Positions 44,535 to 53,503 of a stretch of DNA of 64,000 bases are shown in pieces. Numbering within the stretch: position 1 is the stretch's first letter; the number at the start of each line of letters is the position of its first letter. The notes under the pieces were generated by a model, which saw only the letters and a list, made by a program, of their open reading frames with translations, searched no databases and was not told where the DNA came from. Location: the NCBI GenBank assembly GCA_026706385.1, contig JAPOYV010000017.1:61623-125622 (forward strand). Direction: 5' to 3'. Both the position numbers and the translations under genes were made by a program. Source of the DNA: Gammaproteobacteria bacterium. Its GTDB lineage: Bacteria > Pseudomonadota > Gammaproteobacteria > Pseudomonadales > Azotimanducaceae.

Positions 44535-45053
44535 CTAGCACTGCGGCCTGGCAAAAGACGCGACCACAGCCAGCGGCCGACTCACCGCCGAGCTACCCGT
44601 CGAGATGAAAGGCGTACGCAGGTGGCGGCCAGTCGCGCCCAATCTCGTGACTCGACTAGCAGCGGAATCGTGGAAACGGCTGCGAGTGGGCCAGCCGACC
44701 GGCCGAAGTCTACTTTCGCCCCGGCGGGGAAGCACAAGACGCAGATCGTGCCCGGCGTGATCTCGCCGGTTGACCCGGCTGCCGTAGACCGAAACTCGAC
44801 ATCTGGGAAGTGCTAGCGCAAGAGGGCTTCGAGAGCACGGCGGTGTTCGGCCGAAAGATGCGTCGGGAAGGTCAGGCGCGTTGGCGAGGTGGCGACGTGT
44901 TCCTCCGGGATCTTCGATCACTTTCGCGTGTCCATTGCTGTTCGCTAGGGGTGGGCACAGTGACGACGGTTTCCGTCCGCGACGTTCTGGGGGACTGCTA
45001 ACGAACGGCTGATCGTCGCCTCGCAACAGCGGCGCCCGTAGTTCGATAGTAGA
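44535..45053. other. Intergenic stretch without recognisable gene
   Basis: About 520 bases between the REP-like element and the hicB-like gene. Long frames exist on both strands but none has the composition, start signal or similarity of a gene. A short minus-strand piece near 44819-44910 could be the decayed tail of a gene (reading about LSAEHRRALEALLR before a stop), but I cannot name it. Together with the damaged hicA-like gene downstream, this looks like a region of decay. Confidence 0.4.
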
Positions 45054-45296
45054 GTGTCGAATGTTGGGAACAACGTCGGTGGCCGAGTGGATCAAACGTG
45101 GACTGCGGTGGTCTCGTACGAAGAGGGATGGTGGGTCGGTTGGATCGCCGAGGTTCCAGGTGTCAACGCCCAAGAACGTTCGCGTGAGCAGTTGCTCGCA
45201 TCGTTGACCGAAGTGCTTCGCGAGGCGTTGGAAATGAACCGCCGAGATGCGATGGCACAAGCACCGGGATCTGAGACGGTTGCGGTAGCGCTCTGA
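45054..45296 (+). CDS. HicB-like antitoxin-type protein
   Basis: An 80-residue protein with the HicB N-terminal fold: WTAVVSYEEGWWVGWIAEVPGVNAQ followed by the helix REQLLASLTEVLREALEMNR. HicB proteins of this short kind lack a separate DNA-binding domain and neutralise HicA mRNA nucleases. The start is GTG 45054; the conserved part begins near residue 15, so a later start is possible. The expected hicA partner is not downstream in the same direction but lies facing it at 45328-45570, and is damaged. Confidence 0.65.
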   Translation: MSNVGNNVGGRVDQTWTAVVSYEEGWWVGWIAEVPGVNAQERSREQLLASLTEVLREALEMNRRDAMAQAPGSETVAVAL

Positions 45297-45327
45297 GGCA
45301 CCTGCGTGTAGCCGACTGCGGCCGACT

Positions 45328-45570
45328 CTACCGAAACCTCACGCGAGCAACGCTAGATAGGTCCCGGCAGATCTTGTTGGCTAGGAAGTTGGGTAACCTC
45401 CTCAGTATGGCGTGGGACTGCGGAGCGTTCGCCGGTCGAGCGGTTTCCCACCACTCATGATTCCTCCCGTGCCGCGAGAGGTAGCAACCATTCCGTTTGA
45501 GATGCCCGACTAAAGCTGTTTCTTCATTCGGGGGGCTCGTAGTCTGCTGCCAACGTTCGCGCCCAAGCAA
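45328..45570 (-). pseudogene. Damaged hicA-like toxin gene
   Basis: The minus-strand frame shows HicA features: LVGHLKRNGCYLSRHGRNHEWWE at the start and NFLANKICRDLS at the end. The middle in this frame (TARPANAPQSHAILRRLP) makes no sense, but the neighbouring frame of the same bases reads NRSTGERSAVPRHTE, exactly the expected VPRHTE core. So one base has been lost near 45443 and a compensating shift restores the frame near 45415. A third shift near the start would join a MKKQ opening. This is a multiply mutated gene, facing the hicB-like gene. Confidence 0.6.
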
Positions 45571-45683
45571 TCAGCCGGTTGATCTCGGCGAGCGGGCCAG
45601 CTAGTCGTCGAGTCCCCGGGACCGCCGAACCATCTCGCCCCAGGTGGCGCTCGCGCGAGCACCGGATGACGAACGGAGAGGAC

Positions 45684-48600
45684 ATGGGTTGTAGGGAACC
45701 GAAGAACCGATCCGATCATAAGGACCGTCAAGAAAAGCGCCAGATGACACCTACGCTGCGGCGTCAGCCGCGCCCGCCGGACGACATCCCGCAACATTCC
45801 ATGCGAGCATTGCCGCCGATGGATGTCCGGCCAATCGCACCCTGGCGGATCGGCGTAGACGTCGGCGGCACGTTCACCGACCTCGTGCTCGCCGATGCCC
45901 GCGGCGCGACGTGGGTTGCCAAGGTCCCCTCCGTCGCGCGCGATCCCAGCCGCGGGGTCATCGCTGCGGTGGAGCGGCTGGCCGCCGACCTGGGTCGATC
46001 GGTCCGGGAGTTACTCGAACCGTGCGCCTTGTTCGTACACGGCTCGACGGTTGCGACCAATACGCTGCTCGAGGCCAAGGGCGCCACCGTTGGCCTGATC
46101 GCCACGCAAGGCTTCCGTGATGCGCTCGAAATCCGCCGCGGGTTGCGCGAGGACCAGTTCAACCACCGACAGCCCTACGCGCCGGTTCTCGTGCCGCGCT
46201 ACCTGCGCAAGTCCGTCCCTGGGCGCATCGATGCCGCGGGAACGGAAATCACGCCTCTCGATCTCGCCGGGCTTGACGACATCGTCGCGGACTTCGAGGC
46301 CGAAGGCGTCGAAGCCGTCGCGGTGTGCCTGATGAACAGTTTCCTGAACGACGCGCACGAGCGCTCGGTGGCGGATGCGCTTGCCGAACGCTGGTCCGGC
46401 AAGTGGATCAGCACGTCCGCGGTGGTGTCTCCGCTCATGGGCGAGTACGAGCGGACGTCGACAGCGGTGGTCAACGCGGCGCTCCTGCCGGTGATCGTGC
46501 CGTATCTGCGCGCGCTCGACAGCGAACTCGCGGCATGCGGTCTGACCCGGCCGATCCTGTTGCTGCAGTCGAACGGTGGTGCCGCCTCGGTCGAGCAGGT
46601 TGCCGAGAGGCCGGTGGGCCTGCTGCTCAGCGGACCGGCTGCCGCGGTCGGCGCGCTGAACCTTTATGGCGGGGCCCTCGACGGTGCTGCGGATGCCGCG
46701 GATGCGGGCAACCTGATCTCGATGGAGATCGGCGGCACGTCGTGCGATGTCCTGCTGATGTCGGGCGGCGCGGTGACCGTGCGTGACGACGTCATGGTTG
46801 CCGGTTATCACGCCTCGACGCCCGCCATCGACATCCACACCGTCGGCGCTGGCGGTGGAACGATCGCCGGGGTCGACGACGCCGGGCTCCTTTACGTGGG
46901 GCCGGAGGGGGCGGGTGCCGATCCTGGCCCGGCCTGCTATGGGCGCGGTGGGACGCGGCCCACGGTCACGGACGCGCAATTGGTGCTCGGCCGCCTGCGC
47001 CCCGGCAAGTCGTCCGGCGGCATCCTCGATCTCGACATCGAGGCGGCCCACGAGGCGCTACGCACGGGGGTTGCACGTCCGCTCGGGCTGTCTGTCGAAG
47101 AGGCCGCGGCTGGCATCGTCGACATGGTCGAGCAGCACGTGCTGCACGCCGTAGAGCACATGTCGGTCGAGCGCGGACACGCACCCCGCCGCTTTGCCCT
47201 CGTCGCTGCGGGCGGCGCCGGGCCGATGCACGGCGCCGCGATCGCGCGCGGCCTGGGCTGTCGTCGCGTCTACGTGCCACGGGACGCCGGCGCCTTATGC
47301 GCGGTCGGCATGCTGCATGCCGACATCCGCCAGGATTTCGTGCGCTTCCTGACGGGCTCCATCGACGAAGTTGCGCCAGCGGCTGTCGAGGCCGCCTTCG
47401 CGGATCTGGGCAGCGAGGCATTGGCTGTCCTAGGCCGCGAGGGATTCCGAACCGACGAGGTTGTCCTCGAGCACGAGTTGGAACTTCACCACCCCGGACA
47501 GCTTTGGACGATCCGCGTGACGGTGCCGGATTCGCGGATGGAACCGACATTCGTCCGTAAGGCCTTCGAGGTCGAATACCAGCGTCTCTACGGCCACGTT
47601 CAGCAGGGCGGGACCATCCTGCTGGCTTCAGTCCGGCTCAGCGCAAGGGGTTCCACCGGTGACGTGGCGGTATCCGCTGGCGAACGGGGCACGGCGGACC
47701 CCAAACCCGTCGAAGTCCGTCCGACGTGGCATAGCGGCCATGGGTGGCAGGAGACGCCAGTCTACGACGCGACTGCCTTCCGCCCAGGGCACCGCATTTC
47801 GGGTCCCGCCTTGATCGAGGCGTTCACGACGACCGTCCTGGTCGGCCCCGAAGACACGCTTCGGGTCTGCGACGACGGCGGGTTCCTTATCGAGGTGACG
47901 GCGGCGGAGAGTGTCGTGTACGCCCGCCGTGGCGAAGGCGCGGAGGGCCTCGATCCCGTCGTGCTGGCGCTGATGCAGAACCGCCTGGACCAGATCACCC
48001 GGCACATGGGTTGGGTGATGACGCGGACCGCCCGCAGCACGATCTTCAGTCAATCCCACGACTTCAGTTGCTTCATCACCACCGCCGACGGGACGCTCGT
48101 CGCGAATGCCGACGGAATCCCCATCCACACCGGCGGGGGCGGCTTCGCGGTCCGGGCGCTGCTCCGCCGGTTCGGGACGCGCCTCAAGCCGGGCGACGTA
48201 TTCGTGCTCTCAGACCCTTACGTGGCGGGCGGCAACCACCTGCCGGATTGGGTGATCGCCCGCCCGATCTTCGTCGACGGCGATGGCGGCGAGCCGGCGG
48301 TCGCGGGGTTCTGCTGCAACCGCGCCCACCAGTCCGACATCGGCGGTGGATTGGCCGGTACCTACAACCCCGAAGCCACCGAGATCTGGCACGAGGGGAT
48401 TCGGCTTCCGGTGCTGAAGCTTGTCGATCAAGGCGAGGTCCGCGACGACGTCTGGGAGCTACTGCTCATCAACTCGCGCACGCCCGAACTCCTGGATGGC
48501 GACCTGCGCGCCATGCTGGGGTCGACGCAGATCGGCGCCGAGCGGGTGATCGCGCTGACCGGGGAGCTTGGCGTCAAGGCCTATCTCCGCTACCTCGACG

Positions 48601-49676
48601 GGGTTCTCGACCACGCGGACCGGCGCATGCGAGCAGCGGTCGCCGGGCTGCCCGACGGCATCTACCGCGGGGAGGATCACTCTGACAACGACTGCTTCGA
48701 GAAGCGGGACATCGCGATTCGCGTCACGCTGACGGTGGCGGGCGATGAATTGGTAGCCGACTTCAGCGACAGCGATCCGCAGATCGCCGGGTTCAAGAAC
48801 AGCTCCTTGGCGAACACCTACTCATCCGTCTTCCTCGCCTTGGCGGCGTTCTTCGACACGTCCATTCCGCGCAACGAGGGCACGTACCGGTGCCTGGCCA
48901 TCGTCGCGCCCGACGGCACGATCGTGAACGCTCGACCACCTGCGCCGATGACCATGAACACGGTCTTCGTCGCCCACGAAATCGTCCATGCGGTCTGGCG
49001 AGCCCTGGCCCAAGCCGACCCGTTGCGGGCTTGCGCCGGCTGGTCGAAGACGATGCACAACCACGTCACGGCTCGCGACGCCGATGGCAAGGCGTGGGTG
49101 ATGTACCAGTGGCATGCGATGGGCACGCCGGGGGCCACGGCGGAGCGTGACGGCTTCGCGCAGATGGGCCATCTGATCACCCTCGGCGGGCTCGACCTTC
49201 CGAACCTGGAGTTCCATGAGCAGAACTACCCGGTGCGCTACGTTCGCCATGAACAACGCATCGACAACGCGGGCGCCGGCGCTCGACGGGGCGGCACCGG
49301 TGTGCGCTACGAGGCGGACATCCTCGTGCCGGCCACGTGGTCGTTCCGTGCCGAGGGGCTGGACACCGCAAGCGGCTACGGCGTGCAGGGTGGCATGACC
49401 GGCGGCGTTGGACGCAAGTGGATCACGCCCGTGGACGCGGACGCGTTCGTTCCGCCCCAGTACGGCGTGCGGCGGCTGGGCCCGGCCCGCGTGGTCGTCG
49501 ACACCCCGGGCGGGGGCGGCTGGGGAGCCCCCTTCTCGCGAGCGCCGGAACTGGTCCTGCGGGACGTTCGCGACGGTGTGGTCTCCATCGCAGCGGCGGC
49601 ACGCGACTACGGCGTGGTGATCGCGGCGGACGGTCGCAGTGTCGATGTCGAAGCGACGGCTAGGCGGCGTGCGTAG
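45684..49676 (+). CDS. Fused hydantoinase/oxoprolinase (HyuA-HyuB)
   Basis: About 1330 residues. The first half is an ATP-dependent hydantoinase A/oxoprolinase domain, with the ASKHA phosphate motif IGVDVGGTFTDLVLAD, HGSTVATNTLLE, MEIGGTSCDVLLMSGG and AAGGAGPMHGAAIARGLG. The second half is hydantoinase B, with QNRLDQITRHMGWVMTRTARS, LSDPYVAGGNHLPDW and GGGGWGAPF. Eukaryotic-type 5-oxoprolinase has the same fused order, while many bacteria have separate genes. The enzyme would open a cyclic amide (5-oxoproline, hydantoin or a related lactam) with ATP. The ATG at 45684 has GGAGAGG just upstream; conserved sequence begins only near 45819, so starts at 45744, 45801 or 45819 are possible. Confidence 0.88.
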   Translation: MGCREPKNRSDHKDRQEKRQMTPTLRRQPRPPDDIPQHSMRALPPMDVRPIAPWRIGVDVGGTFTDLVLADARGATWVAKVPSVARDPSRGVIAAVERLAADLGRSVRELLEPCALFVHGSTVATNTLLEAKGATVGLIATQGFRDALEIRRGLREDQFNHRQPYAPVLVPRYLRKSVPGRIDAAGTEITPLDLAGLDDIVADFEAEGVEAVAVCLMNSFLNDAHERSVADALAERWSGKWISTSAVVSPLMGEYERTSTAVVNAALLPVIVPYLRALDSELAACGLTRPILLLQSNGGAASVEQVAERPVGLLLSGPAAAVGALNLYGGALDGAADAADAGNLISMEIGGTSCDVLLMSGGAVTVRDDVMVAGYHASTPAIDIHTVGAGGGTIAGVDDAGLLYVGPEGAGADPGPACYGRGGTRPTVTDAQLVLGRLRPGKSSGGILDLDIEAAHEALRTGVARPLGLSVEEAAAGIVDMVEQHVLHAVEHMSVERGHAPRRFALVAAGGAGPMHGAAIARGLGCRRVYVPRDAGALCAVGMLHADIRQDFVRFLTGSIDEVAPAAVEAAFADLGSEALAVLGREGFRTDEVVLEHELELHHPGQLWTIRVTVPDSRMEPTFVRKAFEVEYQRLYGHVQQGGTILLASVRLSARGSTGDVAVSAGERGTADPKPVEVRPTWHSGHGWQETPVYDATAFRPGHRISGPALIEAFTTTVLVGPEDTLRVCDDGGFLIEVTAAESVVYARRGEGAEGLDPVVLALMQNRLDQITRHMGWVMTRTARSTIFSQSHDFSCFITTADGTLVANADGIPIHTGGGGFAVRALLRRFGTRLKPGDVFVLSDPYVAGGNHLPDWVIARPIFVDGDGGEPAVAGFCCNRAHQSDIGGGLAGTYNPEATEIWHEGIRLPVLKLVDQGEVRDDVWELLLINSRTPELLDGDLRAMLGSTQIGAERVIALTGELGVKAYLRYLDGVLDHADRRMRAAVAGLPDGIYRGEDHSDNDCFEKRDIAIRVTLTVAGDELVADFSDSDPQIAGFKNSSLANTYSSVFLALAAFFDTSIPRNEGTYRCLAIVAPDGTIVNARPPAPMTMNTVFVAHEIVHAVWRALAQADPLRACAGWSKTMHNHVTARDADGKAWVMYQWHAMGTPGATAERDGFAQMGHLITLGGLDLPNLEFHEQNYPVRYVRHEQRIDNAGAGARRGGTGVRYEADILVPATWSFRAEGLDTASGYGVQGGMTGGVGRKWITPVDADAFVPPQYGVRRLGPARVVVDTPGGGGWGAPFSRAPELVLRDVRDGVVSIAAAARDYGVVIAADGRSVDVEATARRRA

Positions 49677-51312
49677 CCCAGGTTGGGCCATGTGCACGCC
49701 CCTGCTGGCTCTCGTGGTCGCCGGTCTGGCGTATTCCAATGCGGAACCGCAGCCGATCGGGTCGGACGTGGCGGTGACCGGCGGTGTCGTCCGCGGCATC
49801 GTCGGCGATCCGGGCCGGCCCGATATGCGGCAGTACCACTGCATCCCGTACGCGGCGCCGCCCATCGGCGAGCGGCGATGGGCGCCTCCCGCGCCCGTGG
49901 TCCCTTGGCACGGCGTGCTCGACGCCAGCACACCGGGCCCGGTGTGCATCCAGCGGACACGTGTCGGCGTTGCCTTCTATGACCCGCCGAAGGACGCCAC
50001 GCTTCCCCCGCAGAGCGAAGACTGCCTCACCCTGAACGTCTGGACCGAAGCCCGTCAGGACGGCGAACGGCGTCCGGTGATGGTGTGGATCCACGGCGGC
50101 GGCTTGCAGGCGGGTTCCGGCTCCATGCAGTCGGGTCGGCTGCTCGCCCGGCACGGCGCGGTCGTGGTGACCATAAACTACCGTCTCGGCCGGTTCGGCT
50201 TCCTCGCCCATCCTGAACTGTCCCGGACTGTTGGCGGCGTCTCCGGTAACCAGGGGTACCGGGATCAGATCCAGGCGCTCGAGTGGGTTCGGGACAACAT
50301 CGCCGGCTTTGGCGGGGATCCGGACAACGTCACCATCTTCGGCGAGTCCGCAGGCGCCTACAGCGTTTCCGTGCTGCAGGCGAGTCCTTTGGCCCGGGGT
50401 CTCTTCCATCGCGCCATCGGTCAGAGCGGCGGTGCCTTCCACCCGATGGCGCACCGGACGGCGCCGAGGACCTACAGCCCGGCTGCGGAGTCCGTTGGCC
50501 TTCAGTTTGCGGATGCGCTGCTCGCGGGGCAGGACGACCGGTCTCTGGACGCCATGCGCCGGACGCCCGCAGCGAGGATTCTGGAAGTGGCCGAGTCGAG
50601 CCCTTTGTTCAACACGTATGAATACCTGTCGACGGTAGACGGCGATGTCTTGCCGGATGACGTCGGCACGATCTTCGCCGCCGGCCGCCAGGCGGATGTT
50701 CCGGTGCTGGTCGGCTCCAATGCGGACGAGGGGACGGCCTTGCTCGCCCACTTCACCCGTTTCATGGGCACTGGAGTCGCCGGGTTCGAGACCTTCGTGC
50801 GTGCCATTTTGCCCGAGGCCGAAGGCCGGATCGCCAACGTGTATGCTGCCGACACCGACAGCCGCGCGATGCGAGCCTGGGCCGACCTGTTCACCGATCT
50901 GACCTTCACCTACCCGCAACGCGCCTGGGCGAGAAGCATGGGACGGTTGTCGAGCGACGCCTACCTGTACTGGTTCACCTGGGCGCCGCCGATTCCGGGC
51001 AGGGAGACCTACGGGTCGTTCCACGGCGCTTTCCAGATGTACATCTTCGGTGACCTCGATGCTTTCAACGCTGTGCCGACGGACGCCGACCGGCGCATGG
51101 CGGACGCGCTGGCCCGGACCTGGGTCCGGTTTGCGCGAACGGGGAATCCCAACGGCGGAGAGCTTCCGGCGTGGCCGGCGCATACGCGCGGCAACGAGGC
51201 CTACTTGGAGTTCGGCAACTCCATCCGCCCGGGCGCCAGCTTGCGCGTTGCGCAAATGGCGTTGATCGAGTTGGCATGGGCCGAACGCCGACGCACCCAT
51301 TCCACCCCATGA
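49645..51312 (+). CDS. Type B carboxylesterase, exported
   Basis: A 555-residue alpha/beta hydrolase of the carboxylesterase type B (cholinesterase-like) family. The oxyanion hole is HGGGLQAGSG, the nucleophile elbow GESAGAYSV, and the family signature EDCLTLNVW is present; SNADEGTALL and a late GSFHGAF give the acid and histidine positions. A signal peptide-like segment (CTPLLALVVAGLAYSNA) is near the N-terminus; the start is ATG 49645, overlapping the oxoprolinase gene by 32 bases, or ATG 49690. Its TGA overlaps the next ATG. Substrate unknown. Confidence 0.85.
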   Translation: MSKRRLGGVRSPGWAMCTPLLALVVAGLAYSNAEPQPIGSDVAVTGGVVRGIVGDPGRPDMRQYHCIPYAAPPIGERRWAPPAPVVPWHGVLDASTPGPVCIQRTRVGVAFYDPPKDATLPPQSEDCLTLNVWTEARQDGERRPVMVWIHGGGLQAGSGSMQSGRLLARHGAVVVTINYRLGRFGFLAHPELSRTVGGVSGNQGYRDQIQALEWVRDNIAGFGGDPDNVTIFGESAGAYSVSVLQASPLARGLFHRAIGQSGGAFHPMAHRTAPRTYSPAAESVGLQFADALLAGQDDRSLDAMRRTPAARILEVAESSPLFNTYEYLSTVDGDVLPDDVGTIFAAGRQADVPVLVGSNADEGTALLAHFTRFMGTGVAGFETFVRAILPEAEGRIANVYAADTDSRAMRAWADLFTDLTFTYPQRAWARSMGRLSSDAYLYWFTWAPPIPGRETYGSFHGAFQMYIFGDLDAFNAVPTDADRRMADALARTWVRFARTGNPNGGELPAWPAHTRGNEAYLEFGNSIRPGASLRVAQMALIELAWAERRRTHSTP

Positions 51313-52751
51313 CCGTGCGATACGCCATAGCGGCCGTCAGCTTGGCGGCGAGCGCGCACGGTGCTGAGATGGCGTTGTCGCCGTGCGACCTGACCGCAGC
51401 GGGCGGCCGGCTGGAAGTGGACGCGCAATGCGGGACCCTGACGGTGCCGCTGGATCCGGGTGATCCGGGCGGAGAGACCATCGACCTCTTCGTCGCGGTG
51501 GTGGAGGCGCTCGCCGAGCAAGGCGCGTCGGATCCTCTGACCGTCATCGCGGGCGGTCCGGGACAAGCCGCGACAAGTTTCTACGTTACGGCGGAGGCGG
51601 CCTTTGCGCGCGTCGTCCGCAAGCGCGACATCATCCTCGTCGACCAGCGCGGCACCGGTCGGTCCGCACCGCTCATGTGCGAAGGCGGCGAGGACGACCT
51701 GTTCCTCGAAGCAGGCGACATCGACCGCGTGATCGACGCGAGCCGGGAATGCCTCGAAGGTCTTGCCCATGATCCGCGGTTCTTCACGACGAGCATGGCT
51801 GTCCGCGACCTCGAACGAGTCCGCGACGCCCTGGGCTACGCGGAACTCAACCTCTACGGCATCTCCTACGGCACGCGCGTCGCCCAACACTACCTGCGCC
51901 GGTACCCGGACCGCACACGTCGGGTCATCCTCGACGGCGTCCTGCCGCCCGCGGTCGCCCTGGGCGCGGACGTGCCCTTGGCCAGTCAGGCGGCCCTCGA
52001 TGCGGTTTTCGAACGTTGTGAGGCGGATGCGGCTTGCCGACAGGCATTCCCGGACCTTCGGCTGCGGTTCGCAGCCTTGCTGGCCCGGCTGCGCGAGACG
52101 CCGGTGGAGGTGTCTCTGGACCATCCTCGAACGGGTGAGGCAATCGACGTCGTGGTCGACCACTGGATGCTCGCGGGCGTCGTACGCCTGCTCGTCTATC
52201 AGCCGCAGACCGCGAGCCTCCTGCCGTTTCTCATCGACGCCGTCGATGGTGGCGACTACGAAGCGTTGGCCGCGCAGGTCTTCCTGCTCACCGAAGGGCT
52301 CGAGGGCCTTGCCGTCGGACTCAACAACGCGGTCGTGTGCACGGAGGACGTGCCGTTCCAGGGCGAGGTCGATCTCGACGCGCAGGCCGCGACGTACATG
52401 GGCACCACGTTCGCGGAGATCCTGAAGAGAACCTGCGAGATCTGGCCGCGCGGCCTTATGGACGAGGACCTGCGCGAACTGGTGACCAGCGATAAGCCGG
52501 TCTTGATGCTCTCCGGAGAACTGGACCCGATCACGCCACCGCACTACGCACGACGGGCGGCCGCGAGCCTTAGCAACGTCATTGACGTTGTCGCTCCGGG
52601 CCAAGGGCACGGCATGCTGATGACGGTCTGCGGCCGTCGCCTGGCGGCCGAGTTCCTCGACCTCGACGACGTTGACACGCTCGACCGCAGTTGCGTGGAC
52701 CGCATCCGGCCGGCGCCGATCTTCACTTCGCGGATGGGGCCGGCGCCGTGA
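51309..52751 (+). CDS. Peptidase S33/TAP-like alpha/beta hydrolase, exported
   Basis: A 480-residue hydrolase resembling proline iminopeptidases and tripeptidyl aminopeptidases. It has a signal peptide (MTVRYAIAAVSLAASAHGA), the HG-equivalent VIAGGPGQAA, DQRGTGRS, the nucleophile elbow GISYGTR, and a C-terminal TAP-like domain with LSGELDPITPP and PGQGHGML for the acid and histidine. Cysteine pairs suggest disulfides and a periplasmic site. The start overlaps the esterase stop as ATGA and its own stop overlaps the next GTG, so it lies inside the operon with the ABC transporter. Confidence 0.85.
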   Translation: MTVRYAIAAVSLAASAHGAEMALSPCDLTAAGGRLEVDAQCGTLTVPLDPGDPGGETIDLFVAVVEALAEQGASDPLTVIAGGPGQAATSFYVTAEAAFARVVRKRDIILVDQRGTGRSAPLMCEGGEDDLFLEAGDIDRVIDASRECLEGLAHDPRFFTTSMAVRDLERVRDALGYAELNLYGISYGTRVAQHYLRRYPDRTRRVILDGVLPPAVALGADVPLASQAALDAVFERCEADAACRQAFPDLRLRFAALLARLRETPVEVSLDHPRTGEAIDVVVDHWMLAGVVRLLVYQPQTASLLPFLIDAVDGGDYEALAAQVFLLTEGLEGLAVGLNNAVVCTEDVPFQGEVDLDAQAATYMGTTFAEILKRTCEIWPRGLMDEDLRELVTSDKPVLMLSGELDPITPPHYARRAAASLSNVIDVVAPGQGHGMLMTVCGRRLAAEFLDLDDVDTLDRSCVDRIRPAPIFTSRMGPAP

Positions 52752-53494
52752 TCGAGGTCGAGGGTCTTACGAAGCGGTTCGGCAAGGTCGAAGCGCTGCG
52801 CGGCGTCAGCCTCTCGGCGGCCGACGGGCGCATTACCGGGCTCTTGGGGCCGAACGGCGCAGGCAAGTCGACGACCCTGCGGATCCTATGCACGATCCTG
52901 AAAGCCGACAGCGGGGTTGCCCGGATCGGCGGCGTCGACGTCGGCGAAGATCCCGTCGCCGTGCGGCGCACAATCGGCGTGCTTCCGCACAACTCCAACC
53001 TGTTCGGCAACCTCTCGGCCCGCGAGAACATCGCCTACTATGCCGCCCTGCAGGGTCTTGACGGACTCGCCCTCGACCGCGCGGTGGAGCGCATCATCGA
53101 ACGCCTCGACATCGGGCCGTTCGCCAACCGGCGTGCCAAGGGGTTCTCCCAGGGCGAGCGTCTGCGCGTGGCCTTGGCTCGTGCCTTGGTGCACGAGCCC
53201 GCCACCTTGATCCTCGACGAGCCCACCAACGGCCTTGACGTCATGGCGACGCGCGATCTGCGCGATGTGATCCTGGAACGCCGCGACGACGGCTGCTGCG
53301 TGCTGTTCTCAAGCCATATCATGCAGGAGGTGGCGGTGCTCTGCGACCGCATTGTCATCGTCGCCGGGGGGACGACGGTCGTGGACGGCTCCGCCGACGA
53401 GATCCGCGTTGCGACCGGATGCGACGACCTCGAGGACGCCTTCGTCGCGGCTGTGGCGTCCGCAGATGATGCATCGGCGCAGGCCGACGGCTAG
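52748..53494 (+). CDS. ABC transporter ATPase, NatA-like
   Basis: A 248-residue ATPase subunit starting at GTG 52748 (GTGA overlap). Walker A is GPNGAGKST, the Q-loop region PHNSNLF, the signature FSQGERLRVALARAL (a variant of LSGGQ), Walker B TLILDEPTNGLDV and the switch His in FSSHIMQEV. It is closest in type to the sodium-efflux/multidrug group (NatA) that pairs with two-component permeases. The permease gene follows ten bases later. Export by an ABC-2 system is the likely role; the cargo is unknown. Confidence 0.85.
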   Translation: MIEVEGLTKRFGKVEALRGVSLSAADGRITGLLGPNGAGKSTTLRILCTILKADSGVARIGGVDVGEDPVAVRRTIGVLPHNSNLFGNLSARENIAYYAALQGLDGLALDRAVERIIERLDIGPFANRRAKGFSQGERLRVALARALVHEPATLILDEPTNGLDVMATRDLRDVILERRDDGCCVLFSSHIMQEVAVLCDRIVIVAGGTTVVDGSADEIRVATGCDDLEDAFVAAVASADDASAQADG

Positions 53495-53503
53495 GAACGG
53501 TAG

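Noticed and set aside
44535..45260. 241-codon minus-strand frame across the decayed region
   Set aside because: No similarity, no ribosome site, and it lies opposite the hicB-like gene.
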